A stretch of DNA of 64,000 nt, taken from NCBI RefSeq assembly GCF_006716745.1, contig NZ_VFPP01000001.1, positions 682,001 through 746,000 on the forward strand. The letters run 5' to 3'. Positions 1 to 8,102 of this stretch are shown piece by piece. Made by a program: the position numbers and the translations under genes. Source of the stretch: Saccharothrix saharensis. GTDB lineage: Bacteria > Actinomycetota > Actinomycetes > Mycobacteriales > Pseudonocardiaceae. Numbering within the stretch: position 1 is the stretch's first letter; the number at the start of each line of letters is the position of its first letter. The notes under the pieces were generated by a model. It ran no database searches. It saw only the letters and a program-made list of their open reading frames with translations, and was not told the origin of the DNA.

Positions 1-974
1 CGGGCGCCCGCGCCCGGCCCGCAGTCCAGCACCTGGTCCGCGGCGGAGTCCGCGACGGCGTGCCGCACGGCCGGTTCCCAGTCGATGGGCCGCGCGAACA
101 CCTGGCACAGGTACTCGTCGACCAGGTCGTCGGCGTGCCGGAGGTCGCGGGGCCCGTCGCCCGCGTAGACCGGCAGCTCGAGCCGGTCGGGCGCGGGCGT
201 GGGGCCGACGAAGTCCAGGTCGGCGCGGACCCGGGCGGGCACGTCCGCCAGGGCGGGGCTGTGGAACGGGATCGTGTTGGGCAGGAACGCCCAGGACACG
301 CCGGGGCGGTCGAACGCGTCGGCGTGCGCGGCCCGCAGGGCGAGCAGGTCGGCGGTGGCGCCGCTGACGACGTGCGCGGTGGGCGCGTTGGCCAGGCCGA
401 GCGCCACCGCGCCGAAGTCGGCCAGCAGGGCGGCCAGTTCGTCGCGCCGCATCCCCGTCACCGACGCCATCGGGCCGGGCGGGCCGCCGCGGCCGCGCCG
501 GTACCGGGCGACCAGGTCCGGATCCACGTCCCCGTCCGGCGCGATCCGGTGCGCCCGGACCAGGCTGACCGCGACCAGCTTCACCGACGTGACGGCCAAC
601 GCCAGGAACTCGTCCAGGCGACGTGCCCGGACGCCGGCCACCACCGCGGCCTGCAAGCCGATGCTGTGCCCCAGCGTCGCCACCACGCCGTCGCCCCCGC
701 CCTGCGGCTGAAGCCGGCAGAGCTGGTGCACGTGCACGCACACACCGGCCGCGACGGAGTCCGGCGGTGGTGGTTCCACACCGCCGAGCCACTTTTCCAA
801 CGGCAACCCGTCCGGCCGCGCGTCGGGGCCCAGATAATCGACCGCCTCGTCCAGCGCGCGGTACACGGCGTGGAAGAACGCGGCGTTCTCCGGCCGTGCG
901 CGCAGCTCGCGCAGGCCGGTTATCAGGTGATCGTCGGTCCCACCCAGACCGTCGAACAGCAAAAGAGAGCGCAC
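1..974 (-). CDS. Acyltransferase (fatty-acid-synthase/SAT-like), 3' end cut by window edge
   Basis: The open frame runs off the left edge, so about 325 N-terminal residues are visible. It reads RSLLLFDGLGG near the start and has an acyltransferase nucleophile elbow GHSIG (Ser codon at 664-666). Further on come an NTIPFHSPAL histidine segment and a DCGPGAG motif near the edge. This order (early 'LFDGLGG', GxSxG, downstream 'FHSP' histidine) is that of malonyl/acetyl transferase domains of type I fatty acid synthases and the starter-unit (SAT) domains of iterative PKSs. It would move an acyl group from CoA to an acyl carrier protein. The rest could be a discrete enzyme or the first domain of a multidomain synthase. 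The start is uncertain: GTG at 974 has a close GAGG; an in-frame GTG at 1031 has AGGTGG about 8 nt upstream. Divergent from the genes at 1588 onward. Confidence 0.6.
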   Translation of the reverse strand, partial: MRSLLLFDGLGGTDDHLITGLRELRARPENAAFFHAVYRALDEAVDYLGPDARPDGLPLEKWLGGVEPPPPDSVAAGVCVHVHQLCRLQPQGGGDGVVATLGHSIGLQAAVVAGVRARRLDEFLALAVTSVKLVAVSLVRAHRIAPDGDVDPDLVARYRRGRGGPPGPMASVTGMRRDELAALLADFGAVALGLANAPTAHVVSGATADLLALRAAHADAFDRPGVSWAFLPNTIPFHSPALADVPARVRADLDFVGPTPAPDRLELPVYAGDGPRDLRHADDLVDEYLCQVFARPIDWEPAVRHAVADSAADQVLDCGPGAGA

Positions 975-1031
975 AGCACCTCGACCTGTTTCGGGGCAGC
1001 ACTGGTCCGGCCGGGTGACGTGCCGGGTCAC

Positions 1032-1587
1032 GGCACCGTCCACCTGGCCCGATGTGTTAACAGGGAGTCGCGAAGAAATTAATTCAAAGCGACTTCGGCG
1101 ACGACCTGATAGGCCACCCCTATGGGGCCGTGATCGGCATTCGCCTTTTTTATGGCGGGCCGGTCGGCCCGTCTTCGGTGTTCTCCTCGGTCGGTCGTCG
1201 TGTTCTCGCGAACGCGGCGTCACGCTAATCGCGAGGAGGGTTCACGACAATTGACCGAGCGCACCGCGGAAGCGGTCGCAGACGACGCGGAAAGCGCACT
1301 CCGGCCGGCGTCGGAGTCCCCCACCTGGGCAATTCGGGAGCCCGGGACGCCGAGGTGGCGGGTCGCCGCCGCACGTGGCGGGGTACGGGAGCACGTAGTC
1401 CACGCGGCCGGACGGCCCACACGGCACAGCGCCCGGTCGCCTCGGCCACGACCGTCCAACCCGGACTCGGCGCGCGATCTTCTCCGTCACCCGACCGATG
1501 TCTCCGCATCAGTGCGGCCTCATCGTGGTGTCCATCGCACCGACGCCCGCACAACGACCTGTGCGGCCCTCACGGAAGGTGCACCCG
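1032..1587. promoter_or_regulatory. Divergent intergenic region with an AT-rich patch and a short orphan reading frame
   Basis: About 550 bases without a recognisable gene. An AT-rich island near 1070-1090 is the likely promoter area for the leftward acyltransferase. On the plus strand a strong GAGGAGGG (about 1225) stands upstream of TTG at 1251. From it an open frame with coding-like third positions runs for roughly 40-45 codons before the composition stops looking coding; the frame stays open into the next gene. It could be the 5' stub of a deleted gene. I recognise nothing in its translation. Confidence 0.3.
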
Positions 1588-2202
1588 ATGATCAACTCCG
1601 CACCCGTCGAGCACGCGGACGAAGCAGGCGCGCGGGCCGAGACCATGGCCCGGCTCCTGCGCGACGTACCCGTCCCCTTCACCCGCGTGCTGTCCCTGTG
1701 GGTGGGCTACCGCCTGCGCCGCGACCCCCGGCAACCCGACACCCGACACCGCCTCACCCCCCGGCAGGCCTGCCTGCTCGGCTTACCCCCGCACACCGAG
1801 GTGACCCGGCGCGAGGGCTACCTGGTGCCCCACCTCGGCGACCACGGCCCGCGCCTGGCCGCGATCACCGCGCTGGTGCACCAGCGCGGCCTCGAACTGG
1901 ACGAACCCGCGCGCGAGGAACTCGACCGCGGCTACACGCCGCTCGGCGTGCTGGTCACGGGCGCGCGCCGGGCCACCCACTACGCCACCACCACCCGCGC
2001 CCCCGACGACCCCGACTTCGCCGACCCGCTGCCCGACGACCCGGCCGACGTGCCCGCCCTGTGGTGCCAGGCCACGCTGCTCAGCGCGGGCCGGCCCGTC
2101 GCGCTGGTCCGCGAGACCGTCTACCGGGTCGCGTTCACCGGCCGCCGCCCACCCGACCTGACCGGCTACCTGACCCCGGCGCCGCCCCGACTGGTGTCCT
2201 GA
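1588..2202 (+). CDS. Possible chorismate-lyase/UTRA-fold protein
   Basis: 204 residues from ATG 1588, preceded by GGAAGGT at 1575-1581. The visible pattern is VTRREGYLV, a central helix, then GYTPLGVLVTGARRATHY and a strand pair ATLLSAGRPVALVRETVYR. That resembles the chorismate-pyruvate lyase/UTRA fold (UbiC and the DUF98 family of Rv2949c type), where 'PLG..L' and a final arginine strand line the binding pocket. If so, it would release pyruvate from chorismate to give 4-hydroxybenzoate, a common starter or appendage in actinomycete natural products. The similarity is weak and I see no decisive catalytic signature, so a non-enzymatic ligand-binding role is equally possible. Its stop overlaps the start of the MFS gene (ATGA-type junction at 2200-2204), so the two are translationally coupled. 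Confidence 0.4.
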   Translation: MINSAPVEHADEAGARAETMARLLRDVPVPFTRVLSLWVGYRLRRDPRQPDTRHRLTPRQACLLGLPPHTEVTRREGYLVPHLGDHGPRLAAITALVHQRGLELDEPAREELDRGYTPLGVLVTGARRATHYATTTRAPDDPDFADPLPDDPADVPALWCQATLLSAGRPVALVRETVYRVAFTGRRPPDLTGYLTPAPPRLVS

Positions 2203-3314
2203 TGCGCGCCCGGACCGCCGCGCTCGCCGCGACGACCGTGGCGGCGGGGTCCAGCGGGTACGTGGTCGCGGCGGTGCTCACCGAGGTCGCCGCCGACCTC
2301 GGCGTCACCACCGGGGCCGCGGGGCGGACGATCACCGCGTTCGCCCTGGCCTACGCGGTCGGCTCGCCGGTGCTCGCGATGCTCACCGCCCGGTTCGAGC
2401 GGCGGGCCCTGCTGGTCGCCGCGCTGCTGGTGGCCGCGGTCGGCAACGTCGGCGCGGCGCTCGCGCCCACGTTGGACCTGCTGCTGGTCGCCCGCGTGCT
2501 CACCGCGTGCGGGGCGGCGCTGGCCACGCCGGCGGCGACCGCGGTCGCCGCGCAGCTCAACCCGGAGCACAAGGCCAAGGCCATGGCGGTGGTGACCGCC
2601 GGGTTGACGGCCGCGACGCTGCTGGGCGTGCCGGCCGGGCGGTTCGTCGCCGACCGCTACGGCTACAGGGCGTCGTTCGTGCTGGTGGCGGCGCTGTGCG
2701 TGGTGGCGGCGCTGGTGGTGCGGTCCGCCGTGCCGCCGGTGCGGCCGGGGCCCGCGGTGGCGTTGCGGCAACGGCTCGCGCCGCTGGCCGATCCCCCGGT
2801 GCGCCGGCTGCTGGCCGTGTCGCTGCTGGCGTGCCTGGCCACGTTCAGCGTGTACGGCTACCTCGGCCCGATCACCGGCCGCCCGCCCGACGGCGGCCAC
2901 CTGCTGGCCTACGGCCTGGGCGGGGTGCTGGGCAACGCGATCGGCGGCGTGGCCGCGGACCGCCACGGGCCGCGCACACCGCTGCTGGTGGCGCTGGGCG
3001 GCTGCGCGGCGGTCCTCGTGGTGCTGCCGACGATGCTGGCCGGCGCGACGGCGGTCGTCGTGATGGCCGCGTGGGGCGCGTTGTTCTGGGCGTTCAACCC
3101 GCCCCTGTTCGCGGCGCTGGTCGCGGTGGACCCGGACCGGGCGAACCTCCTGCTCGCCCTGAACGCCTCCGCCATCTACACCGGCATCGCGGGCGCGGGT
3201 GTGCTCGGCGGCGCGGTGCACGCCCCGGCCGTCCCCCTCGTGGGCGCCGCCGTCGCCGTCGCGGCCGCCGCGATCGCCGCCACGAACCGCGGAAGGAGGT
3301 TGGTGACGCGCTGA
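2202..3314 (+). CDS. MFS transporter (DHA1/AraJ-like)
   Basis: 370 residues, strongly hydrophobic throughout, with about 10-12 predicted membrane segments. It starts at the ATG overlapping the preceding stop. N-terminal helix 'AALAATTVAAGSSGYVVAAVL' is followed by the loop 2-3 sequence 'GSPVLAMLTARFERR', the usual position of the MFS G-x-x-x-D/R-x-G-R/K-R motif. 'VPAGRFVADRYGYRASFVLVA' then matches the motif before helix 6 (GxLxxxxGWRxxF). Family knowledge points to a proton-driven exporter of drugs, sugars or metabolites. Coupled to the possible chorismate-lyase-like gene and divergent from a synthase-type acyltransferase, it may export the product of that locus, but the substrate cannot be read from sequence. 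Confidence 0.8.
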   Translation: MRARTAALAATTVAAGSSGYVVAAVLTEVAADLGVTTGAAGRTITAFALAYAVGSPVLAMLTARFERRALLVAALLVAAVGNVGAALAPTLDLLLVARVLTACGAALATPAATAVAAQLNPEHKAKAMAVVTAGLTAATLLGVPAGRFVADRYGYRASFVLVAALCVVAALVVRSAVPPVRPGPAVALRQRLAPLADPPVRRLLAVSLLACLATFSVYGYLGPITGRPPDGGHLLAYGLGGVLGNAIGGVAADRHGPRTPLLVALGGCAAVLVVLPTMLAGATAVVVMAAWGALFWAFNPPLFAALVAVDPDRANLLLALNASAIYTGIAGAGVLGGAVHAPAVPLVGAAVAVAAAAIAATNRGRRLVTR

Positions 3315-3342
3315 TCGGCGCGATCCGGGTTAGGTTGCCCGC

Positions 3343-4287
3343 ATGGCCGGAAAGGTGCCTTCGGTGGAGCTGGAGGTCGGGGACCGCGTCGTGCGGATCT
3401 CGAACCCGGATCGCGTCTACTTCCCCGCGCGCGGGGAGACCAAGCTGGACCTCGCCCACTACTACCTGTCGGTCGGCGACGGGATCGTGCGCGCGCTGCG
3501 CGAGCGGCCGTGCATGATGCACCGCTTCCCGTCCGGGGTCGCCGGCGAGAAGGTGCACCAGAAGCGGCTGCCGAGCGGCGCGCCGCCGTGGGTGCGGACC
3601 GTGCGGGTGCACTTCCCCCGGTACGACCGGCACGCCGACGAGCTGTGCGTGACCCACGTGGCCGACGTGGTGTGGGCGGTGCAGATGTCGACGGTGGAGT
3701 TCCACCCGTGGAACTCCCGCGGCGCCGACACCGAGAAGCCCGACGAGTGGCGCATCGACCTCGACCCGATGCCGGACTGCCCGTTCGACCGGGTGCGGCG
3801 GGTCGCGCACGTGGCGCACGAGGTGCTCGACGAGCTGGGCGCGGTGGGCTGGCCGAAGACGTCCGGCGGGTCGGGGCTGCACATCTACGTGCGGATCAAG
3901 CCCGAGTGGGGTTTCGCCGACGTGCGGCGGGCGGCGCTGGCGTTCGCGCGCGAGGTGGAGCGGCGGGCGCCCGACGACGTGACCACGGCCTGGTGGCGGC
4001 GCGACCGCGACCCGCGCAGCCTGTTCGTGGACTACAACCAGAACGCGCGCGACCACACCATCGCCAGTGCCTACTCGGTGCGGGGCGTGCCGGAGGCGAC
4101 GGTGTCCACGCCGGTGCGGTGGGACGAGATCGACTCGCTGGACCCGCGCGACTTCACCATCGCCACCGTGCCCGCCCGGTTCGCCGAGCTGGGCGACCTG
4201 CACGCCGGGATCGACGACGCGGTGTTCTCGCTGGAGCCGCTGCTGGAGTGGGCCGACCGCGACGGGGTCGACGTGCCCGAGCCCTAG
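3343..4287 (+). CDS. ligD: LigD-type DNA polymerase domain protein (NHEJ primase-polymerase)
   Basis: 314 residues, a stand-alone polymerase domain without ligase or nuclease modules. Archaeo-eukaryotic primase signatures are clear: the metal-binding pair in WRIDLDPMPDCPF, the KTSGGSGLHIYVRI segment that binds the nucleotide triphosphate, and VDYNQNARDHTIASAYSVR near residue 235. N-terminal ISNPDRVYFP and FPSGVAGEKVHQKR are typical of LigD-Pol. The enzyme extends and fills broken DNA ends with ribo- or deoxynucleotides during Ku-dependent end joining. Many actinomycetes encode such single-domain paralogues beside a multidomain LigD. No ku or ligase gene lies in the window. The start ATG 3343 follows 'GGTTGCCCGC', without a strong ribosome site. 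Its 3' end overlaps the opposing gene by 4 nt. Confidence 0.9.
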   Translation: MAGKVPSVELEVGDRVVRISNPDRVYFPARGETKLDLAHYYLSVGDGIVRALRERPCMMHRFPSGVAGEKVHQKRLPSGAPPWVRTVRVHFPRYDRHADELCVTHVADVVWAVQMSTVEFHPWNSRGADTEKPDEWRIDLDPMPDCPFDRVRRVAHVAHEVLDELGAVGWPKTSGGSGLHIYVRIKPEWGFADVRRAALAFAREVERRAPDDVTTAWWRRDRDPRSLFVDYNQNARDHTIASAYSVRGVPEATVSTPVRWDEIDSLDPRDFTIATVPARFAELGDLHAGIDDAVFSLEPLLEWADRDGVDVPEP

Positions 4288-5105
4288 CGCAGCACGCGTG
4301 GTCGTCGCCGACCCAGGGCGAGGCCGTTCTCGACGTGCCGCAACGCCTCCCGCGCGGTCCAGCCGTCCACGCCGTCGTGGCGGGAGGCCGCGGTCAGCAG
4401 CACGGCCATCGCGGTGCCCTCGTCCAGCCAGCCCGCGCCGACCAGCTCGCCGAGGCGGCACGCGGCGGTGAACACGACGTGCGCGCGCGTGCCGGGCCGG
4501 GCGTCGCGGACGCGGTCCGCCTCGCCTTCCACCACGGCGGCGCGGTAGGCGTCGACCCGGCGCGGCGAGGGCCGCTGCGCCGGGATCGGCAGGTCCTCCG
4601 GCGGTTCCGGGGTCAGCACGGCGACCAGCCACCCGGGTGCGGGCGCGACCGGCGCGTCCCGCACCACCCGGTACCGGCCGCGGCCCAGCAGGGAACCGGC
4701 GGCGACCACGTACCCGCCCGCGCCGCGCGTGTCGACGTGCGGCGCGATCCGGCCCACGCTGTTGCCCAGCGGCACGTCGGGCGCCCGGAAGTAGCGGTGC
4801 TCTCCCCCGCTGGGCGTCGCCACGGTGTAGGTGTCGCGCGGGTCTTCCGCGCCGTGCTGCCAGGCGCGGCGGGCGAACGCCTCGCGGCCGTGCGGCACGT
4901 CCAGGTCGACCACCAGCAGCCCGGCGGGACCGCAGGAGATGCCGACGTTGTAGGCCCGGCGCGACCACCAGTGCCGGATCCGGTCGCGGTCCAGGGTCGC
5001 CTCGTCGTCCCAGCCGCGCAGCGCGGGCTCCTTGCCGTGCGGGCGCAACGGGACCACCGGCCAGCCTCGTGCGGCGGCGGCCAGCGCCGCCCGGTACCTG
5101 GTCAT
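4284..5105 (-). CDS. Bifunctional DNA primase/polymerase-domain protein (prim-pol)
   Basis: 273 residues. The N-terminus RYRAALAAAARGWPVVPL, then GKEPALRGWDDEA and NVGISCGPAGLLVVDLDVPHG (DLD metal site), match the prim-pol domain PF09250. Later TPSGGEHRYFRAP and DTRGAGGYVVAAGS are also canonical. This family primes or replicates mobile DNA; single-domain versions are common in actinomycete integrative elements and prophages. There is no helicase, integrase or excisionase nearby, so this may be a stranded remnant of an element or a domesticated gene. It converges on the LigD-like polymerase with a 4-nt overlap, although the two primase families are only distantly related. GTG/ATG upstream choice follows the ATG at 5105. 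Confidence 0.85.
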   Translation of the reverse strand: MTRYRAALAAAARGWPVVPLRPHGKEPALRGWDDEATLDRDRIRHWWSRRAYNVGISCGPAGLLVVDLDVPHGREAFARRAWQHGAEDPRDTYTVATPSGGEHRYFRAPDVPLGNSVGRIAPHVDTRGAGGYVVAAGSLLGRGRYRVVRDAPVAPAPGWLVAVLTPEPPEDLPIPAQRPSPRRVDAYRAAVVEGEADRVRDARPGTRAHVVFTAACRLGELVGAGWLDEGTAMAVLLTAASRHDGVDGWTAREALRHVENGLALGRRRPRVLR

Positions 5106-5165
5106 GCTCGTCCCCCCTGGTGTCGGGCAACGGGGGAAGCGCCGCCGACGTCCAGTGTGCCGGGC

Positions 5166-5264
5166 TCAGGCCTGCCGGTACAGGGCCACCAGGACGCCGT
5201 GGACGGCTTCGTCACCTCCCGCGTCCCGCGCCTGCCGCACCAGCCGGCGCAACGTCTCCCCCAA
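5166..5264 (-). pseudogene. C-terminal fragment of a regulator-like gene
   Basis: On the minus strand, 32 codons ending in TGA (5168-5166) read as an amphipathic C-terminal helix (LGETLRRLVRQARDAGG... VLVALYRQA). Codon positions are strongly GC3-biased. No start or upstream portion exists: immediately beyond 5264 the sequence becomes plus-strand S41 peptidase coding DNA. It looks like the tail of a helical protein such as a TetR-type repressor. The identity is a guess; the truncation is what the sequence shows. Confidence 0.35.
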
Positions 5265-5377
5265 CCGCCGACGTGGCCGAGGAGCTGGACGCGCTGCTCG
5301 CCGCGCGGCTGGCCGCCGGCGCCTACGACGTGGCCACGCCGGAGGAGCTGGGCACCGCGGTCACCGCCGACCTCCAG
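5265..5377 (+). pseudogene. N-terminal fragment of S41 (IRBP-like) peptidase
   Basis: Plus-strand codons read ADVAEELDALLAARLAAGAYD, then TPEELGTAVTADLQ. In intact S41 peptidases of the interphotoreceptor-retinoid-binding-protein type this stretch immediately precedes '(S)VNGDRHLRL', which is exactly where the frame at 5489 resumes. The preceding ~20 residues of the family are absent, replaced by the regulator-like fragment. At 5378 an in-frame TGA opens the 111-bp foreign insert. Confidence 0.65.
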
Positions 5378-5488
5378 TGATCGCGCCGGGCACGTCCAGC
5401 TTGACCCGCTCGGGCACGCGGCTCTCGGTGATCACGAACGGCGTGCAGGCCAGGATCAGCGCGGTCACCGGGATGTTGATGAGGAACG
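5378..5488 (-). pseudogene. 111-bp fragment of a DHA2-type MFS transporter gene inside the S41 gene
   Basis: Read on the minus strand, this stretch encodes FLINIPVTALILA followed by TESRVPERVKLDVPGAI. That is the end of membrane helix 6 and the central loop of EmrB/QacA drug exporters (family pattern 'F.IN.P...', then 'ES+.....+LD.PGA'). It is an isolated, inverted 37-codon piece with no transporter on either side. Its length is a multiple of three, so the host frame is preserved across it, but it begins with an in-frame TGA. It also supplies GAGGAA upstream of the GTG at 5492, so the remaining peptidase could be translated. Confidence 0.65.
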
Positions 5489-5491
5489 TCG

Positions 5492-6262
5492 GTGAACGGC
5501 GATCGGCACCTGCGGCTGAAGTTCCACCCCGACCGGGTGCCCGAAGGCGACGACGCGGCGCTCATGCAGGAGGTCGCCCGCTCGTTCGGGCGGTCCCTGG
5601 GCGGTGTGCCCGGACTGCGCAGGATGACGGGCAACGTGGTGCACCTGGAGCTCGGGCCGTCGCTGTTCCCGGTCGCGTGGGCGGCCGAGGGCATCACCGC
5701 CGCGTTCACCCTGGCCTCCCGCGGCGACGCGTTGATCATCGACCTGCGCGCGAACACGGGCGGTGACCCGGAGACGGTCGCGCTGGTCTGCGGCCACCTG
5801 CTGGACGAGGCGACGCACCTCAACACCATGCACGACCGGGGCGGCGAGGCGTCCCGGCAGTTCTGGAGCCCGACCCACGTGCCGGGCAGGCGGTTCGGCG
5901 GCACCAAACCGGTGTACGTCCTGACCAGCGGCAAGACGTTCTCCGGCGCCGAGGAGCTGGCCTACGACCTGCAGCAGCTCGGCCGGGCGACCGTCGTCGG
6001 CGAGCGCACGGGCGGTGGCGCGCACCCCCGGCGCGGCTTCACCGTGCACCCCCACCTGGAGGCGACGATCCCGACCGCGCGGGCCGTCAACCCCGTGTCG
6101 GGCACGAACTGGGAGCTGGTCGGCGTGACGCCGGACATCGCCGTGCCCGCCGCCGACGCCCTGGACCGCGCGCACCGCGAGGCGTTGGCCGAGCTCGACC
6201 GCCGCGGTGGCGACCCGCCCGCGCTCGCGGAGGTGCGCGCCGCCCGGTCAGGGAGCGCTTAG
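5492..6262 (+). CDS. S41 family peptidase, N-terminally truncated
   Basis: 256 residues from GTG 5492 (VNGDRHLRLKFHP). The catalytic core of C-terminal-processing/IRBP-like peptidases is retained: LIIDLRANTGGDPETVALVCGHLL, the nucleophile region YVLTSGKTFSGAEELAYDL, then VGERTGGGAHP and a C-terminal GVTPDIAVP. The family normally has an N-terminal helical bundle of about 60-70 residues; here most is missing and the rest is stranded at 5265-5377, separated by a foreign 111-bp insert. Translation from 5492 is possible because the insert provides GAGGAA about 6 nt upstream, but an enzyme lacking the cap may be inactive. It converges with the SulP gene and overlaps it by 15 nt. Confidence 0.75.
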   Translation: MNGDRHLRLKFHPDRVPEGDDAALMQEVARSFGRSLGGVPGLRRMTGNVVHLELGPSLFPVAWAAEGITAAFTLASRGDALIIDLRANTGGDPETVALVCGHLLDEATHLNTMHDRGGEASRQFWSPTHVPGRRFGGTKPVYVLTSGKTFSGAEELAYDLQQLGRATVVGERTGGGAHPRRGFTVHPHLEATIPTARAVNPVSGTNWELVGVTPDIAVPAADALDRAHREALAELDRRGGDPPALAEVRAARSGSA

Positions 6263-7765
6263 CCGGCCGGTCAGGGTGCCGTGCAGCTTCGCGCTGTGCC
6301 GGTTGAGGCCGGTGATCTCGACGGTCTTGCCCCGGTCGGCGTACTTGGCCGTGACGGCGTCCAGCGCGGCGACCGACGACGCGTCCCAGACGTGCGCGGC
6401 CGACAGGTCGATGACCACCCGGTCCGGGTCGCCCGCGTAGTCGAACCGGTGCGCCAGGTCGTTGCTGGAGGCGAAGAACAGCTCACCGGTCACCGTGTAG
6501 ACGACCCGTTCGCCGTCGCTGCGCGCCTCCACGGTCGCCACCCGGGCGACCCGGCGGGCGAACACCGCCAGGGCGGCGACGGAGCCGACCACGACGCCGA
6601 TCGCCAGGTTGTGCGTGGCCACCACGACGGCGACGGTGACGGCCATGACGCCGATCTCGCCGGCGGGCATCCGGCGCAGCGTCGCGGGCGCGATCGAGTG
6701 CCAGTCGAAGGTCGCGAACGACACCAGCACCATCACCGCGACCAGCGCGGCCATCGGGATCTGCGACACGACCGGCCCGAACACCACGCACAGCACCATC
6801 AGGAACGCGCCCGCCAGGAACGTCGACAGCCGGGTGCGGGCGCCGTTCTTGACGTTGATCATCGTCTGGCCGATCATCGCGCAGCCGCCCATGCCGCCGA
6901 AGAACCCGGTCACCACGTTGGCCACGCCCTGGCCGATCGACTCGCGCCGCTTGTCCGAGCCGGTGTCGGTGAGGTCGTCCACCAGCTTCGCGGTCATCAG
7001 CGACTCCATGAGCCCGACCAGCGCCAACGCCACCGCGTACGGCGCGACCACGCGCAGCGTCTCCGGCGTGAACGGCACGTCCGGCAGGCCGGGCGTCGGC
7101 AGGGACGACGGCAGCTCGCCCCGGTCGCCGACGGTCGGCACCGCGATGCCCGCGCCCACCGTCACCGCGGTCAGCGCCACGATCGACACCAGCGGCGCGG
7201 GCACCACCTTCGACAACCGCGGGAACAGCACCATCAGCACCAGCCCGCCGACCACCAGCGGGTACACCGCCCACGGCACGTCGACCAGCTCGGGGACCTG
7301 CGCGAGGAAGATCAGGATCGCCAGCGCGTTGACGAACCCGACCATCACCGAGCGCGGCACGAACCGCATCAGCCCGGCCACCCCGAGCGCGCCCAGCGCC
7401 ACCTGGACCAACCCGCCGAGGATGACGGCCGCGAGCAGGTGGCCCAGGCCGTGCTCGCGCACGAGCGGCGCGACGACCAGGGCGACCGCGCCGGTGGCGG
7501 CGGAGATCATCGCCGGCCGGCCGCCGACCACCGAGATGACCACGGCCATGGTGAACGAGGCGAACAGGCCGACGCCGGGCGCGACCCCGGCGATGATCGA
7601 GAACGAGATCGCCTCGGGGATCAGCGCCAACGCCACCACCAGGCCCGCGAGCACCTCGGTGCGCAGGGTCTTGGGGTCGCGCAACGCGCGCAGGGTCGGC
7701 CAGGTCGGGCGTGGTGCCGTGGTCGGTGCGGAGGGGTTCACAACCACCCTGTCGTGGTCGGGCAC
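6248..7765 (-). CDS. SulP family anion transporter with STAS domain
   Basis: 505 residues from a GTG at 7765; a later GTG (7741) is an alternative and neither has a convincing ribosome site. Residues ~30-390 form the membrane part with the SulP signature region LAGLVVALALIPEAISFSIIAGVAPGVGLFASF. FFGGMGGCAMIGQTMINVKNGARTRLS follows, then a cytoplasmic STAS domain (about 410-505, VIDLSAAHVWDASSVAALD). Members move sulfate, bicarbonate or C4 dicarboxylates with Na+ or H+ at the plasma membrane; FFGGMGGCAMIGQ is also seen in BicA/DauA-like members. No cysteine-biosynthesis or carbonic-anhydrase gene is adjacent, so the substrate stays open. Confidence 0.9.
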   Translation of the reverse strand: MPDHDRVVVNPSAPTTAPRPTWPTLRALRDPKTLRTEVLAGLVVALALIPEAISFSIIAGVAPGVGLFASFTMAVVISVVGGRPAMISAATGAVALVVAPLVREHGLGHLLAAVILGGLVQVALGALGVAGLMRFVPRSVMVGFVNALAILIFLAQVPELVDVPWAVYPLVVGGLVLMVLFPRLSKVVPAPLVSIVALTAVTVGAGIAVPTVGDRGELPSSLPTPGLPDVPFTPETLRVVAPYAVALALVGLMESLMTAKLVDDLTDTGSDKRRESIGQGVANVVTGFFGGMGGCAMIGQTMINVKNGARTRLSTFLAGAFLMVLCVVFGPVVSQIPMAALVAVMVLVSFATFDWHSIAPATLRRMPAGEIGVMAVTVAVVVATHNLAIGVVVGSVAALAVFARRVARVATVEARSDGERVVYTVTGELFFASSNDLAHRFDYAGDPDRVVIDLSAAHVWDASSVAALDAVTAKYADRGKTVEITGLNRHSAKLHGTLTGRLSAP

Positions 7766-8102
7766 GCCGTTCGGGCGCGCGGACGTGGGCCGCCGGGCGT
7801 TGCCGCGGCGGTACGGGGAGCTGAGGGGGAACGGCCCGCTACGGCGGGCAGGACAGGGCGCGAGGCGGGATGGGCACGCGTCGTCTCCTGTCCGGAAGAG
7901 GGGGTCTGCCGCCGGGACGTCGTCGACACCGGTCGCGGGGCGGGCCGAGCCGCACCGGCGGGGATCCTACCCGACCGCGCCGGGCGGACCCGGGAGGGGA
8001 TCGCGCCGCCGGGCCGCGTTCATCCCTTCGGACAGTGAAAACGGTGCTCCACGGCCGATAACATCGGTGCAGGGGGCGCCATGCATCGCACTGAGGTTCC
8101 TC
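7766..8102. promoter_or_regulatory. Divergent intergenic region (sulP leader and EF-hand gene promoter)
   Basis: 337 bases with no recognised gene. Toward the EF-hand gene a GATAAC (8059-8064) could be a -10 element. On the minus strand CAGGAG precedes a 12-codon frame (7877-7839, GTG to TAG) in the sulP leader; it contains one Cys codon, too little evidence for an attenuator peptide. No riboswitch consensus that I can recognise. Confidence 0.3.

Noticed and set aside
7839-7877. 12-codon minus-strand frame with CAGGAG before sulP, possible cysteine leader peptide
   Set aside because: Only one Cys codon and no attenuator structure seen; too little to call.
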